Below are positions 1-7,985 of a stretch of 64,000 bases of DNA, in pieces. Each line of letters starts with the position of its first letter. Within the stretch, counting starts at the first letter, position 1. Source of the stretch: Hydractinia symbiolongicarpus (lineage: Eukaryota > Cnidaria > Hydrozoa > Anthoathecata > Hydractiniidae). The DNA is taken from NCBI RefSeq assembly GCF_029227915.1, contig NC_079877.1, forward strand, positions 21,415,851 through 21,479,850, read 5' to 3'. Below the pieces are notes generated by a model. That model ran no database searches. It was not told the DNA's origin and worked only from the letters and a program-made list of their open reading frames with translations. The position numbers were made by a program, and so were the translations under genes.

Positions 1-205
1 ACTTAGAACAAGGTTTTCTTAATGACGTTTTAACATCATTTCATTGTCTTTACAAAAACGTGTATGTTATACCGTCGTAGACATTTCTTCTAATCAATGA
101 AACTATACTGCTTTAGAAAGTTAGACAGAATGTGTCGACTCCTTACGAGAAGCTCAAGAAATAATTCAGCAACATGAAATAGAAACCGGAACATCGTATT
201 CTAAC

Positions 206-218
206 TACTTTAAGGATG
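206..218. repeat. Target-site duplication, left copy (13 bp)
   Basis: TACTTTAAGGATG, repeated exactly at 1204-1216. It marks the insertion of the 985-bp element in a coding exon. Confidence 0.8.
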
Positions 219-483
219 AACAAGAAGCCCTGGGGGCTCTAAGAATTTCCGCTCGCTACCAAAATATTTGATGAAAACCAGCTAATTCGTTGTGTTATTG
301 TGCTAAACATTTGAGGAGGTTTGGTGCATGAACCTCTGAAGATAAAGCACACAAGTGACATTATATCTTACAACAAACGCAAACAAAACGAAACGTGTCA
401 TAATAAACTCACATTTTAAAATAAATTGCTAACAAAAAATACAGCCTAACATTCATGGTAAGTCTTGCGATTGAAACGTTTAT

Positions 484-990
484 GGTCTTAAACGGCATTT
501 AGTTGACAAAAAATCAAAATTTTGCTGTGACCATCATTTTCAGCATACTTTTTTTATTAACTGTGCAAATTTTTGTCGAAAATAAAGCAGTTTTAATTTT
601 TGGTTAAATTTTGGCCTAAAATGACATTTAGGTGACAAAAATCAAACTTTTGCACCATCATCATTTTCAGCATACTTTATTTGTTAACTGTGCCAGATTT
701 AGCCGAAAATAAAACGGTTTTAATTTTTGGATCAATTTTGGCCTAAAATGGCATTTAGGTGACAAAAATCAAAATTTCGATGTCACCATTATGTTCACCA
801 TACTTTTTTTGTTAACTTTGCCAATTTTTGTTGAAAATGAAGTAGTTTTAATTTTTGGACCAATTTTGTCCTAAAATGACATTTAAGGTGGCAAAAAATC
901 AAAATTATTATGTCACCATTATGTTCAGCATACTTTTTTGTTAACTGTGCCAAATTTTGTTGAAAACAAATACTAATTTTGTCCTTAAAC
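484..990. repeat. Tandem repeat, about 128-bp unit, four copies
   Basis: The phrase GGCCTAAAATGACATTTAGG recurs in variants at 484, 613, 740, 868 and 981, giving spacings of 129, 127, 128 and 113 bp. Between the landmarks the units share CACCATTATGTTCAGCATAC and TTTTTGTTAACTGTGCCA. Copies differ at roughly one site in ten by eye. The array lies inside the 985-bp element. Confidence 0.85.
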
Positions 991-1120
991 ATCATTTAGA
1001 TGAGTTCCCAGTAGTTGGGGAGCTTGGGTGCGAAGTTTACATCTGTGACGGAGAACATGTAATCCCAGGGTCGATTTTTTCTCAAAAAATGCTCCAAAAG
1101 AAAAAAACGACGGTTTTAAA

Positions 1121-1151
1121 GAATTTCCTACGCCTTCGGGCGCGGAAATTC
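1121..1151. other. GC-rich hairpin near the 3' end of the inserted element
   Basis: GAATTTCC and GGAAATTC pair around GCC-TTCG-GGC, a stable UUCG-type tetraloop hairpin in otherwise AT-rich sequence. It lies 12 bp before the 41-bp Penelope-derived tail and may be a structural element of the transcript; function is inference. Confidence 0.5.
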
Positions 1152-1162
1152 AATAACATAAC

Positions 1163-1203
1163 ATGAATACTGAACAGACAAACCGAAATAATATCTTCAA
1201 TAA
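1163..1203 (+). other. 41-bp Penelope-like 3' tail
   Basis: Identical to the first 41 bases of the ORF starting at 47487 on the other strand (encoding MNTEQTNRNNIFN) and one base different from the copy at 44831-44871. Homology starts at the ATG and stops at the element terminus. Confidence 0.8.
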
Positions 1204-1216
1204 TACTTTAAGGATG
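1204..1216. repeat. Target-site duplication, right copy (13 bp)
   Basis: Exact repeat of 206-218, directly after the TTCAATAA terminus of the inserted element. Confidence 0.8.
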
Positions 1217-2613
1217 TAGCTTTCGGTGCAGACAGTAAGTTTTGACTAAATATTTAATAGAATATAGCTACATAAAATGTGATTTAAATTAAATTTTAAT
1301 TTAAGCGTGGAAATAAGTTATCCAAATAAATTTTTGAATTAAAAGGAAAATGCATTTTGTTTGAAGACAAAAAATCTTCCATTTCTCAAATAATGTTCGA
1401 CGGGATACCGTTTATAGTTGTTGGAACAAAAAGCCTATGGTACTGATAGGAACGCTTCTCACAAGAAAGAAAGAAAAGAAAATAAGCTAGAGCGAAAATT
1501 ATCCTTCGAGATATTGTTTCCTTTCCAGATTACAAGGTGAAATAATATTTTTCCATTCAAGATTACCCGTAAATGCTATAGGATAACACCGTCCTAATAT
1601 TATTTTATTGTTTATTTAGATAGACAAGTTAACTGAATGGAAGAAAAACTGCGCCAAAAAGTTGAAAAATGAATGGGCAGCTAATAAATCCCAAGTGAAG
1701 ACCAACAGAGAAATTTGGATAAAAATATTAGATTGCCACGCAGACCATTTGTAAGGGGAGGTATTGTCAATATAATATAATGTAACGTATAAATACACTA
1801 AGGACGCTGTTGCAATTATATTAAACTTGAAATCGTTTCAGCGCGGTGGTATCAGTCAACAAATCGATTCAAGAATAATAACGAAAATTCACGAACTCGA
1901 TGGTCAAGGAATAAGGCAAGTAAAAGAGATGGAAAGACACATAAAGATATATGTTCAAAACAAGTTGTTTTGTGATAAAATGGTTCCTTCACCAACAAAC
2001 AGAACATTTTTTCCTACACGACGTGACATCACAAACCACATGTACATAAGCACAACAAAGTTACGTTTATCATAGATCGATCAAAATTTCTTATTGTAGA
2101 GGAGTTCATCGACAATGTGATAGATTGTAATACTGTAACTCCGCCTCAATCTCCACCTGTCATTAATTTGACCTCACCCCAGAAAACAGGAAAAACTGAC
2201 GTTGTCCCGGGCCAGTTACTGAGTGAAAAAGAATTGTTGACGTTGCGTGAAATGGACAAAATTATCAACAACCATATGCTAACCGTGTGTTGTGGTATTT
2301 TTGGAAATGAAAGGATGGCGCAGTGTGACAAGTGCAAAAAATGGTTTCACGGAATGTGTGAAAACATACCAAACAGCGTTTTTAAGAAGTCCAACCAACA
2401 AGAATTGGTATTGCAAAATGTGTAAAAGTGTTTGTTGTAAATTTATCTTATCTCATAAGAAAAAAAAACAAAAACGAACGAAAGTGTTTTATTCCATTCC
2501 GCGTGGGTATTCAAGCCGTACGGGCATAGTTTGTTTAGATATTCGGAACAACTCGCGAAAACTCGTCCAAAATATTGTTTTTTATGAACCTCCGACCCGG
2601 CACTTGTTATTAG

Positions 2614-3621
2614 AGTTTTCCGACCTCTGACCTTCGTAAGGAACTGGCTCGCCTTGAAGACGAACAAGCCACTCTTCAGCGTAGCATCAAATCTGATGAA
2701 GCCAAACTTCGCCAAGAGATCGCTGAGCGACAGACTCAAATCCAAAAACTGCGTTCGGTCCGACCACGAACAGAGCCACTTGTTACTCCATCAGCCACGG
2801 CTAATCATTCCTCTGATGACCCGAACCTTCAAGCAACGCAGCCATTTATGATCGATCATCTGCTGGCGCCCATCGACTAATGTTTTCCGAAAATTTTGGC
2901 CATCCTTCGGACCAACGATCACAATGCTCCCTCACAGACGTTTATCGCAAGCAAGAACATCGTTCATCTGAGATGTTCTTGCGACCATCTCAAACCTCGG
3001 ATACTGGACAGGGTAAGCTTTTACGAATTGTCAATTTTATGTCCCGTCTGCGGAAGAAAAAGTTATCACTACTGACTCTGGTGCACAAACTAGGCTTATG
3101 TTGTCGATTGGTCATGCAAAACCGAAATTGGAGTCTGTCAGCCTCGAACAATTTTCAATCGCCAATATACGAATTTTTTACGAATTGTTGTGTAGTAATA
3201 GGCTTCCTACTTCTTCTGACTTGCGAGACTACCTCTCATATTCAATTAAAATTATGGAATTGGCTCAGAAGTATACCTGGGAGTCAGTGTTGAAATATGA
3301 TGATGAATATCGGATTCTTCAGCACGCTACCCATGGTCCTTCGACAACAGTCATCTACACGAGGTTATGCTCATGCCCCGCTGGGCATTGCAATCATGCG
3401 CTTTGTCTAGTACAGGGGTGTCTAAGCCTGGTTTTACTGGGCCTTCGCTTCCTGCATTAGGTACACACACCCAGACTGGAATCCAGATTTGTTGAAACTT
3501 TAACCGCCTTAAGGGCTGTCAAAAACCGGATTGCAAATTCTCACACTCCTGCAACCGCAAGGTTGGTAATCAGGTTTGTGGCAAACAACACCCAGGTTGT
3601 CAACACACACCTTCTAATTGA
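2614..3621 (+). pseudogene. DIRS/Ngaro-type retrotransposon gag, decayed
   Basis: 2614-2880 is an open stretch without ATG encoding a charged coiled coil (LRKELARLEDEQATLQRSI) and ending in TAA at 2878. About 3080-3330 encodes a second conserved-looking stretch (SIGHAKPKLESV, SNRLPTSSDLRDYLSYSIK) in another frame. 3511-3612 encodes a Cys/His cluster (GCQKPDCKFSHSC then CGKQHPGC) typical of Ngaro/DIRS gag proteins. At least two frameshifts separate these parts. The last block ends at TGA 3619-3621 and is in the same frame as the reverse transcriptase that follows, so gag and pol may once have been read through. No match to the internal A2 segment was found upstream, so the 5' end appears truncated. 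Confidence 0.65.
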
Positions 3622-4465
3622 CTAGATTTGCCTTTATTTTCCTCACCTCTCAATTTGAAATTTTGGACCACTGAACTAGCTGATGACCCAGACAGGGAAT
3701 TCCTTCTTGATGGAAGTACTCACTGGTTCCAGCTTTTGCCTGCAGATATTTCTCTTACGCCTGCCGAAATGCATAATTATTCCTCAGCTACTAATCCTCT
3801 CTCTGCTGATAAGGTGGAGGCTACTATCATAGAGGAAATTAGTGCTGGCAATTATGTCTTGACAGACTCCAGGCCTACTATTTTTAGTGCCTTGGGGGAT
3901 GTTCCTAAGCCTGATAGTGAGGACCTGTGCCTCATTTATGACTGCTCAATGCCTCCTGGTAAAGGTGTTAACACCTACATTACCATTGAAAAACAATGAT
4001 TTCAAACCATAGATCACGCTGTCAAGCTGACAAGTAATGGTTGACCTAAAATGTGCATACTGGTCAGTACCAGTGCACCCTTCTAACTATGCTACCCTAT
4101 GTTTGAAGTGGAAATTCAAGGGTGCCTCAACTTTTTCTTACCTTGTGGATACACGCCTACCTTTTGGTGGTAGGAGTGCTCCTAGTATTTTTCACCGCAT
4201 AACTCAAGCTGTTCGGCGGATAATGGCTAAGAAAGGCTTCAACCTCCTTTAGTTGTGTACCTTGATGATTTTCTCATCATTGGGAAGAACAGGAATGAAT
4301 GCAAAGCCCCATTCGATGCTTTGTCCGCTTTACTTGTTGTTTTAGGCTTCCAACTCAGTCCATCTAAAGTTGTTACACCGTATCAGGAGCTTGTGTTCCT
4401 TGGTGTCCTTCTTTATTCTGTGGATTGCACGGTTTCCTTACTAGCTAATAAATTGTCTGCGTTAA
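3622..4465 (+). pseudogene. DIRS/Ngaro reverse transcriptase, N-terminal part
   Basis: 3622-3999 encodes a pre-RT segment (LKFWTTELADDPDREFLLDG, DLCLIYDCSMPPGKGVN). 4037-4252 encodes the fingers/palm (MVDLKCAYWSVPVHP, TRLPFGGRSAPSIF). 4255-4465 encodes the catalytic YLDDFLIIG box and thumb (LSPSKVVTPYQELVFLGVLL). These are in different frames with stops at 3997 and 4250, so the gene is dead. The coding sequence stops where the Kolobok-like transposon is inserted at TTAA and resumes in frame at 11411. Confidence 0.8.
4462..4465. repeat. TTAA target-site duplication (left)
   Basis: TTAA immediately before the terminal inverted repeat; the matching copy is 11411-11414. Removing the insertion plus one TTAA rejoins the RT reading frame of the DIRS-type element. 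Confidence 0.85.
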
Positions 4466-4663
4466 AGGGAAACTAAGGTCAAAAAAAATGTTATTAAAAA
4501 AAAATTAAGAACGTTGTATAACATCTAAATAAACTATTGAAAAAAAATTAACTCTTAATTTTCATTATTTAGGCTGTTTTAGCCCATTAAAGTTCTAAGG
4601 TTTTCTGAAATTAACCGTGTACTCCATTCACGGTTCCTCGTGAACCATACAGAATTATGACGT

Positions 4664-5133
4664 ATGAGCCGCGAGACTCAAAATCACTTAGTCATGGATA
4701 GCAGCGAAAAAAGTAGTTGTGCTAGTGAACATAGCGAAGTATATAGTTCTGAAACAGATGAAAGTATTTGCAAAGGGTGTTATGATAACGAACCTGAATA
4801 TACTGAAAGTCAGTTGAAAAACATTTGTTCATCAAAAACTGCGAATGATATTTCAGACGACGACGAAGATGAGGATTTAGACTCAAGCAGGTTAGAAAAC
4901 TTACATTGGTGTAAGTGTAAAAAATGTGATATACACGAGTTAATGACTGCTGAAGAATGCAAGTGTTGTTTGGAGTTTACAACTTTACTGGGAGAAAAGC
5001 TGGAAGAGAATACATGTATTACCTTGCATAAAGATTTTATTCTTTGTTTAAATCGCACCGTATTAGAGACAGCAAGCATTAGACATCGCAGATATCAAAA
5101 TAATTTCAAGGATATAAAATCTTTTCAAAACAA
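4664..5133 (+). CDS. P2X7-like Cys-rich (zinc ballast-type) domain exon
   Basis: Open from ATG 4664 and followed at 5134 by GTAAGC, so I read an exon end rather than the TAA at 5135. The N-terminal half is acidic and Ser-rich (DISDDDEDEDLDSSRLE). Residues ~82-135 carry WCKCKKCD, ECKCC, CITLHKDFILCLN and RHRRYQNNF, the spacing I know from the P2X purinoceptor 7 C-terminal cysteine-rich domain, which recurs in cnidarian transposons without any channel part. No membrane segment is present, so a channel role is excluded. Its job is unknown; a zinc-binding DNA or protein interaction domain is an inference. It lies inside the Kolobok-like element, converging on the THAP exon. Confidence 0.65.
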
Positions 5134-5139
5134 GTAAGC

Positions 5140-5775
5140 TTATTATTCTACCTTTCAAAACAAATATAAAATATTACTTCATATGCGAAAAAAAAATGCG
5201 TTCTTTATCTACATAAAAGTTCGTTTACTGAATGTGAGTCAAAGAATATTTAAAAATATATATACAACATTTTGTAAGGCCTAGGTTCCACAACAACAAA
5301 ACATATTATATTCTTTTTAGACAACTACGCTTTTCAGCATACAGACAATATACGGCTTGGGTGCATTACTATGAAATGTAATGTCTGTGAAAGTGTGGTT
5401 TCTTTGTTTTCACTAAGTAACTTCTTTACGGTCTAGAATAAAAAAATGAAGTGTAGATCAACCCTTATATTTTTCTTCGAAGTCCAGCCAGGTGCGCATG
5501 AAAACTTAATCTGGTTTTCATTAACATTGATAACAAAAATAACATATGATAATAAAAAGTAATACTAGTAATAATATTCGTGCGTTTTTCCAAATTTTAT
5601 TAAGAATTTTTCATGGAAATTTTTATAAAATTTTCACTTATTTTCACTACTTAAAAAAAATTACGAAACACATTTATATTTTAATTACAATATAGAAACC
5701 AGGCTATCTAATTAAATATGTTCGCTAAAAGAGTTGTAACAGAAAAGGTTGAAATTAAAAAATATGATTTTTGTA
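5140..5775. other. AT-rich interval between the two Kolobok-like genes
   Basis: Contains the presumed introns or 3' ends of the converging P2X7-like and THAP genes. I saw no coding block with DDE-type motifs and no repeat of note. Confidence 0.4.
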
Positions 5776-5781
5776 ACTCAC

Positions 5782-6168
5782 ATGTAGGCATTCTTCCTGC
5801 ATTTTTCTTTTTAAAGATGAATCACGTTTTAATACGGTAGTGCCATCCATGTTAATAAATTCGTAAGTTTTGTGTTTAAAAATAGTTGGAACTGCTCCAC
5901 AAAGTAGCTCTTTCCGTTTCGATGGTATCCCCGTTAGACGTCCTTTTAAATCATCTTTGCAGTCAGGATGGAAGTGGTCTTCACATACAACTTTATTTTT
6001 CCCAAATGGAAATGTTTCTACATTCAATCCAGTACCAATATTATGCAACCATTGTGCTGCGCGAAGTTTCTCAGTTGTATTCACTGGCTTTGGGATCATG
6101 AAAAAACTTTTTTTAGCAGTTACTCTCCCAGTGGTTTGCGAACATCCATATGCCAGGCAACTTGGCAT
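5782..6168 (-). CDS. THAP zinc-finger exon (Kolobok-like transposon protein)
   Basis: Starts MPSCLAYGC at 6168 and carries the C2CH THAP signature: CLAYGC, FFMIPKP, RAAQWLHNIG, VCEDHF and finally GAVPTIF. About 129 residues end in phase 0 at a GTGAGT donor (5776-5781), so a downstream exon once followed. THAP domains bind DNA and occur in P, Kolobok and ISL2EU transposases. In this element no catalytic exon follows within 5140-5780, which suggests deletion. The upstream ATG at 6195 is possible, but MPSCLAYGC is the usual THAP start. The gypsy insertion lies about 50 bp upstream of the start and may have removed its promoter. Confidence 0.8.
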
Positions 6169-6217
6169 TTTGAGTAGTAAAGACAAAATGTACAATTATA
6201 GTTAAGAAGTAAAATTC

Positions 6218-6222
6218 ATCTT
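6218..6222. repeat. Gypsy target-site duplication, left (ATCTT)
   Basis: ATCTT at 6218-6222 and again at 11159-11163, directly outside the two LTRs. Confidence 0.8.
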
Positions 6223-6326
6223 TAGGGAATAATAGACAATAACCATGGACAATAACATTGTATATATTATTTATGTTTCAGATCAACATTGCATAATTAT
6301 GACGCAAATGGTTTGATTCCTATCTA
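6223..6326 (+). repeat. 5' LTR of gypsy element (104 bp)
   Basis: 104 bp identical to 11055-11158. Begins TAG and ends CTA, with no canonical TG...CA. Contains a TATA-like TATATATTAT at 6261-6270, and GATCAACAT at 6281-6289 that is complementary to the sequence at the LTR/internal junction. Exceptionally short for an LTR. Confidence 0.9.
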
Positions 6327-6334
6327 TGTTGATC
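6326..6334 (+). promoter_or_regulatory. Possible self-complementary primer-binding site
   Basis: ATGTTGATC starts at the last base of the 5' LTR and is the exact complement of GATCAACAT (6281-6289), 20 bp after the TATA-like box. No TGG typical of a tRNA-primed site is present. This matches the layout of Tf1-type self-priming, where the transcript 5' end folds back to prime; the transcription start is inferred, not observed. Confidence 0.5.
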
Positions 6335-6371
6335 AATTTGTTTAATCTTACTGAGTAGAGCTTCATACAAT

Positions 6372-7985
6372 ATGCCGTCTGTTGATTGCCCAGTCCCCGA
6401 CTGCTCATACGCTACACCAGATCTGGACCCCGTCATTGTTGCTGCTTTGCTAACTACCCACGCCACCACCCACTCTAATGGTAGTTTCTCCGCCTCATCC
6501 TCCGCTAAAATCGAGCGCGTGAAGCGCCCAACCATCACATTAGCCGGATCATCAGAAGACTGGACATACTTTCTTACCCGATGGAGGGAATACAAAACAG
6601 CTACAAAGATCACAGGCAGGGACGCTGTCTTGCAGTTATTAGAATGCTGTGATGAACAGTTACGCAGGGATTTGACACGATCAACTGCTGGTATGCTGGC
6701 AGATAAAAGTGAAGATGTTATCCTCTCGTCAATGAAATCCCTCGCCGTTCGAGAAGAAAACGTAATGGTCGCTCGCGTAGCCCTCAACAACATGTGTCAA
6801 GAACCTGAAGAATCGATACGATCCTTTGGTGCAAGATTAAAAGGACAGGCTGGCGTTTGCAAATACACCGTATCGTGCCCTGAGTGTAACTATGACGTTG
6901 ACTATACAGAGCATATTCTGCGAGACGTACTTAGTCGAGGCATTGCAGATCCAGATATCCAGCTGGAACTCCTCGGCCACACCAACCAGGAGATGCCCCT
7001 GGAGCAGGTTATGAAATTCGTCGAAACAAAAGAAGCTGGTAAGCGATCTGCCACGCGTTTACTTGACAGTCATCAAGCTAGTGTCATACACAGTCAATAC
7101 CGAAAGGGAAAGCGAGACTCGTTTACCAAGCCCAAAAATGATGTCGACTCCAAACGAGACACTTCGTCACAGAAATGCGGATATTGCGGAACACATTGTC
7201 ATAGTGGTAATTCATTACAGTCCAGAAAATCTTCCTGCCCCGCATTTAGTCACTCATGTGGACACTGTCAGCGCCTACATCATTTCGATCATGTGTGTCG
7301 CAACAAGGACAAGAAAAACAAGGATAAGAAAGCTGATCAGACTGCTCTTGTTGAAGAATCCGTTAACACCTTCAACTCACTCTGTTCTATGAATCTTAAG
7401 CAGAGTAGAACCAACCCAGCAGACCATCACTGTCACGACAAGCGTAAGAACATGTGGAAGAAAACTCCATCTCAATCGCAGCCATTCCTTAACCTAGCTG
7501 TCCGAATCGCTGATACTGATTACAAGGAATTGGGGTTTACAATCCCTCACGGAACTAGAGAATCGCCCATATCCATCCCAGCAATGGCAGACACTGGATG
7601 TCAGAGTTGCCTCATCGGTTTCAAATGGGTGCAACGTTTTCACCTTAATATAAAAGATCTTATTCCGGTCCGCATGAAAATGGATGCAGCTAATGGCCAA
7701 GCCATCAAGATACTAGGTGCTATCATTCTCCGCATCTCTGGCATTAGTCAGGACGGTTCTCTTCAGGAGACCAAGCAGTTTACCTATGTCACCAATGATT
7801 CAGATAAGTTCTACCTTAGTCGGAGTGCATGTGTTGACCTTGGCATTATACCTGCAGAGTTTCCATCTATCGGTGCCAATACTATCACTGGTCCACTACA
7901 ACACAACGAATGTGCCTGTACAAAACGAGGTACCACCTCCCATTCCCAAGGAGTTGCCATCTCCACCCACAGAACAGAATCGTGA
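6372..7985 (+). CDS. Ty3/gypsy gag-protease
   Basis: 537 residues. The N-terminal two-thirds is gag (WTYFLTRWREYK, MPLEQVMKFVETKEAGKRS). Residues ~266-313 contain zinc knuckles (CGYCGTHCHSG, CPAFSHSCGHC, HHFDHVC). Residues ~404-410 contain the aspartic protease triad ADTGCQSCL. The frame runs to ECACTKRG near 7930, after which the conserved pol sequence continues in the +1 frame, so the last ~18 residues before TGA 7983 are likely out of frame. Relatives I remember carry gag-pol in one frame, so either a single-base indel or a +1 frameshift site lies at about 7925-7935. Start: first ATG after the primer-binding region. Confidence 0.85.
   Translation: MPSVDCPVPDCSYATPDLDPVIVAALLTTHATTHSNGSFSASSSAKIERVKRPTITLAGSSEDWTYFLTRWREYKTATKITGRDAVLQLLECCDEQLRRDLTRSTAGMLADKSEDVILSSMKSLAVREENVMVARVALNNMCQEPEESIRSFGARLKGQAGVCKYTVSCPECNYDVDYTEHILRDVLSRGIADPDIQLELLGHTNQEMPLEQVMKFVETKEAGKRSATRLLDSHQASVIHSQYRKGKRDSFTKPKNDVDSKRDTSSQKCGYCGTHCHSGNSLQSRKSSCPAFSHSCGHCQRLHHFDHVCRNKDKKNKDKKADQTALVEESVNTFNSLCSMNLKQSRTNPADHHCHDKRKNMWKKTPSQSQPFLNLAVRIADTDYKELGFTIPHGTRESPISIPAMADTGCQSCLIGFKWVQRFHLNIKDLIPVRMKMDAANGQAIKILGAIILRISGISQDGSLQETKQFTYVTNDSDKFYLSRSACVDLGIIPAEFPSIGANTITGPLQHNECACTKRGTTSHSQGVAISTHRTES

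Larger units (their letters stand above)
219..1203 (+). mobile_element. 985-bp non-autonomous element ending in a Penelope-like 3' tail
   Basis: A perfect 13-bp duplication (TACTTTAAGGATG at 206-218 and 1204-1216) flanks this block, and removing the block plus one duplicate restores the exon of the CARF-like gene. The last 41 bp (1163-1203) are identical to the first 41 bp of the Penelope-like ORF at 47487 (opposite strand), while nothing upstream of that ATG matches. The same nucleotide (TTCAATAA) ends the Penelope-like copy at 44831. The body has no open reading frame of note; it holds a 128-bp tandem repeat and a GC-rich hairpin. I infer a non-autonomous element mobilised through a borrowed 3' tail. 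The alternative is a 5'-rearranged Penelope-like copy. Confidence 0.7.
132..2429 (+). pseudogene. Decayed multi-exon gene with CARF-like and PHD-finger segments
   Basis: Spliced remnant that can be joined in one phase. Exon A runs from about 132 to 218 and resumes at 1217-1234 after an inserted element (reading SYSNYFKD then VAFGAD), ending at GTAAGT. Exon B is 1624-1750 (KLTEWKKNCAKKLKNEW...). Exon C starts at 1856 (QQIDSRI...) and contains VKEMERHIKIYVQNKLF and NRTFFPTRRDITNHMY, which resemble the calcium-responsive transcription factor (CARF) family; that match is from memory. An in-frame TAG at 2073-2075 interrupts the continuation (RLS*IDQ). A later block from about 2100 encodes QCDKCKKWFHGMC and, in another frame, NWYCKMC, together a PHD zinc finger broken by a one-base frameshift near 2390. 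Such CARF/PHD genes are often transposon-linked in cnidarians, so it may not be a host gene. Acceptor and donor phases agree across exons A-B-C, which is why I read them as one gene. Confidence 0.5.

Noticed and set aside
4664-5133. A real P2X receptor gene
   Set aside because: No transmembrane segments or ectodomain, and it lies inside a transposon between inverted repeats.
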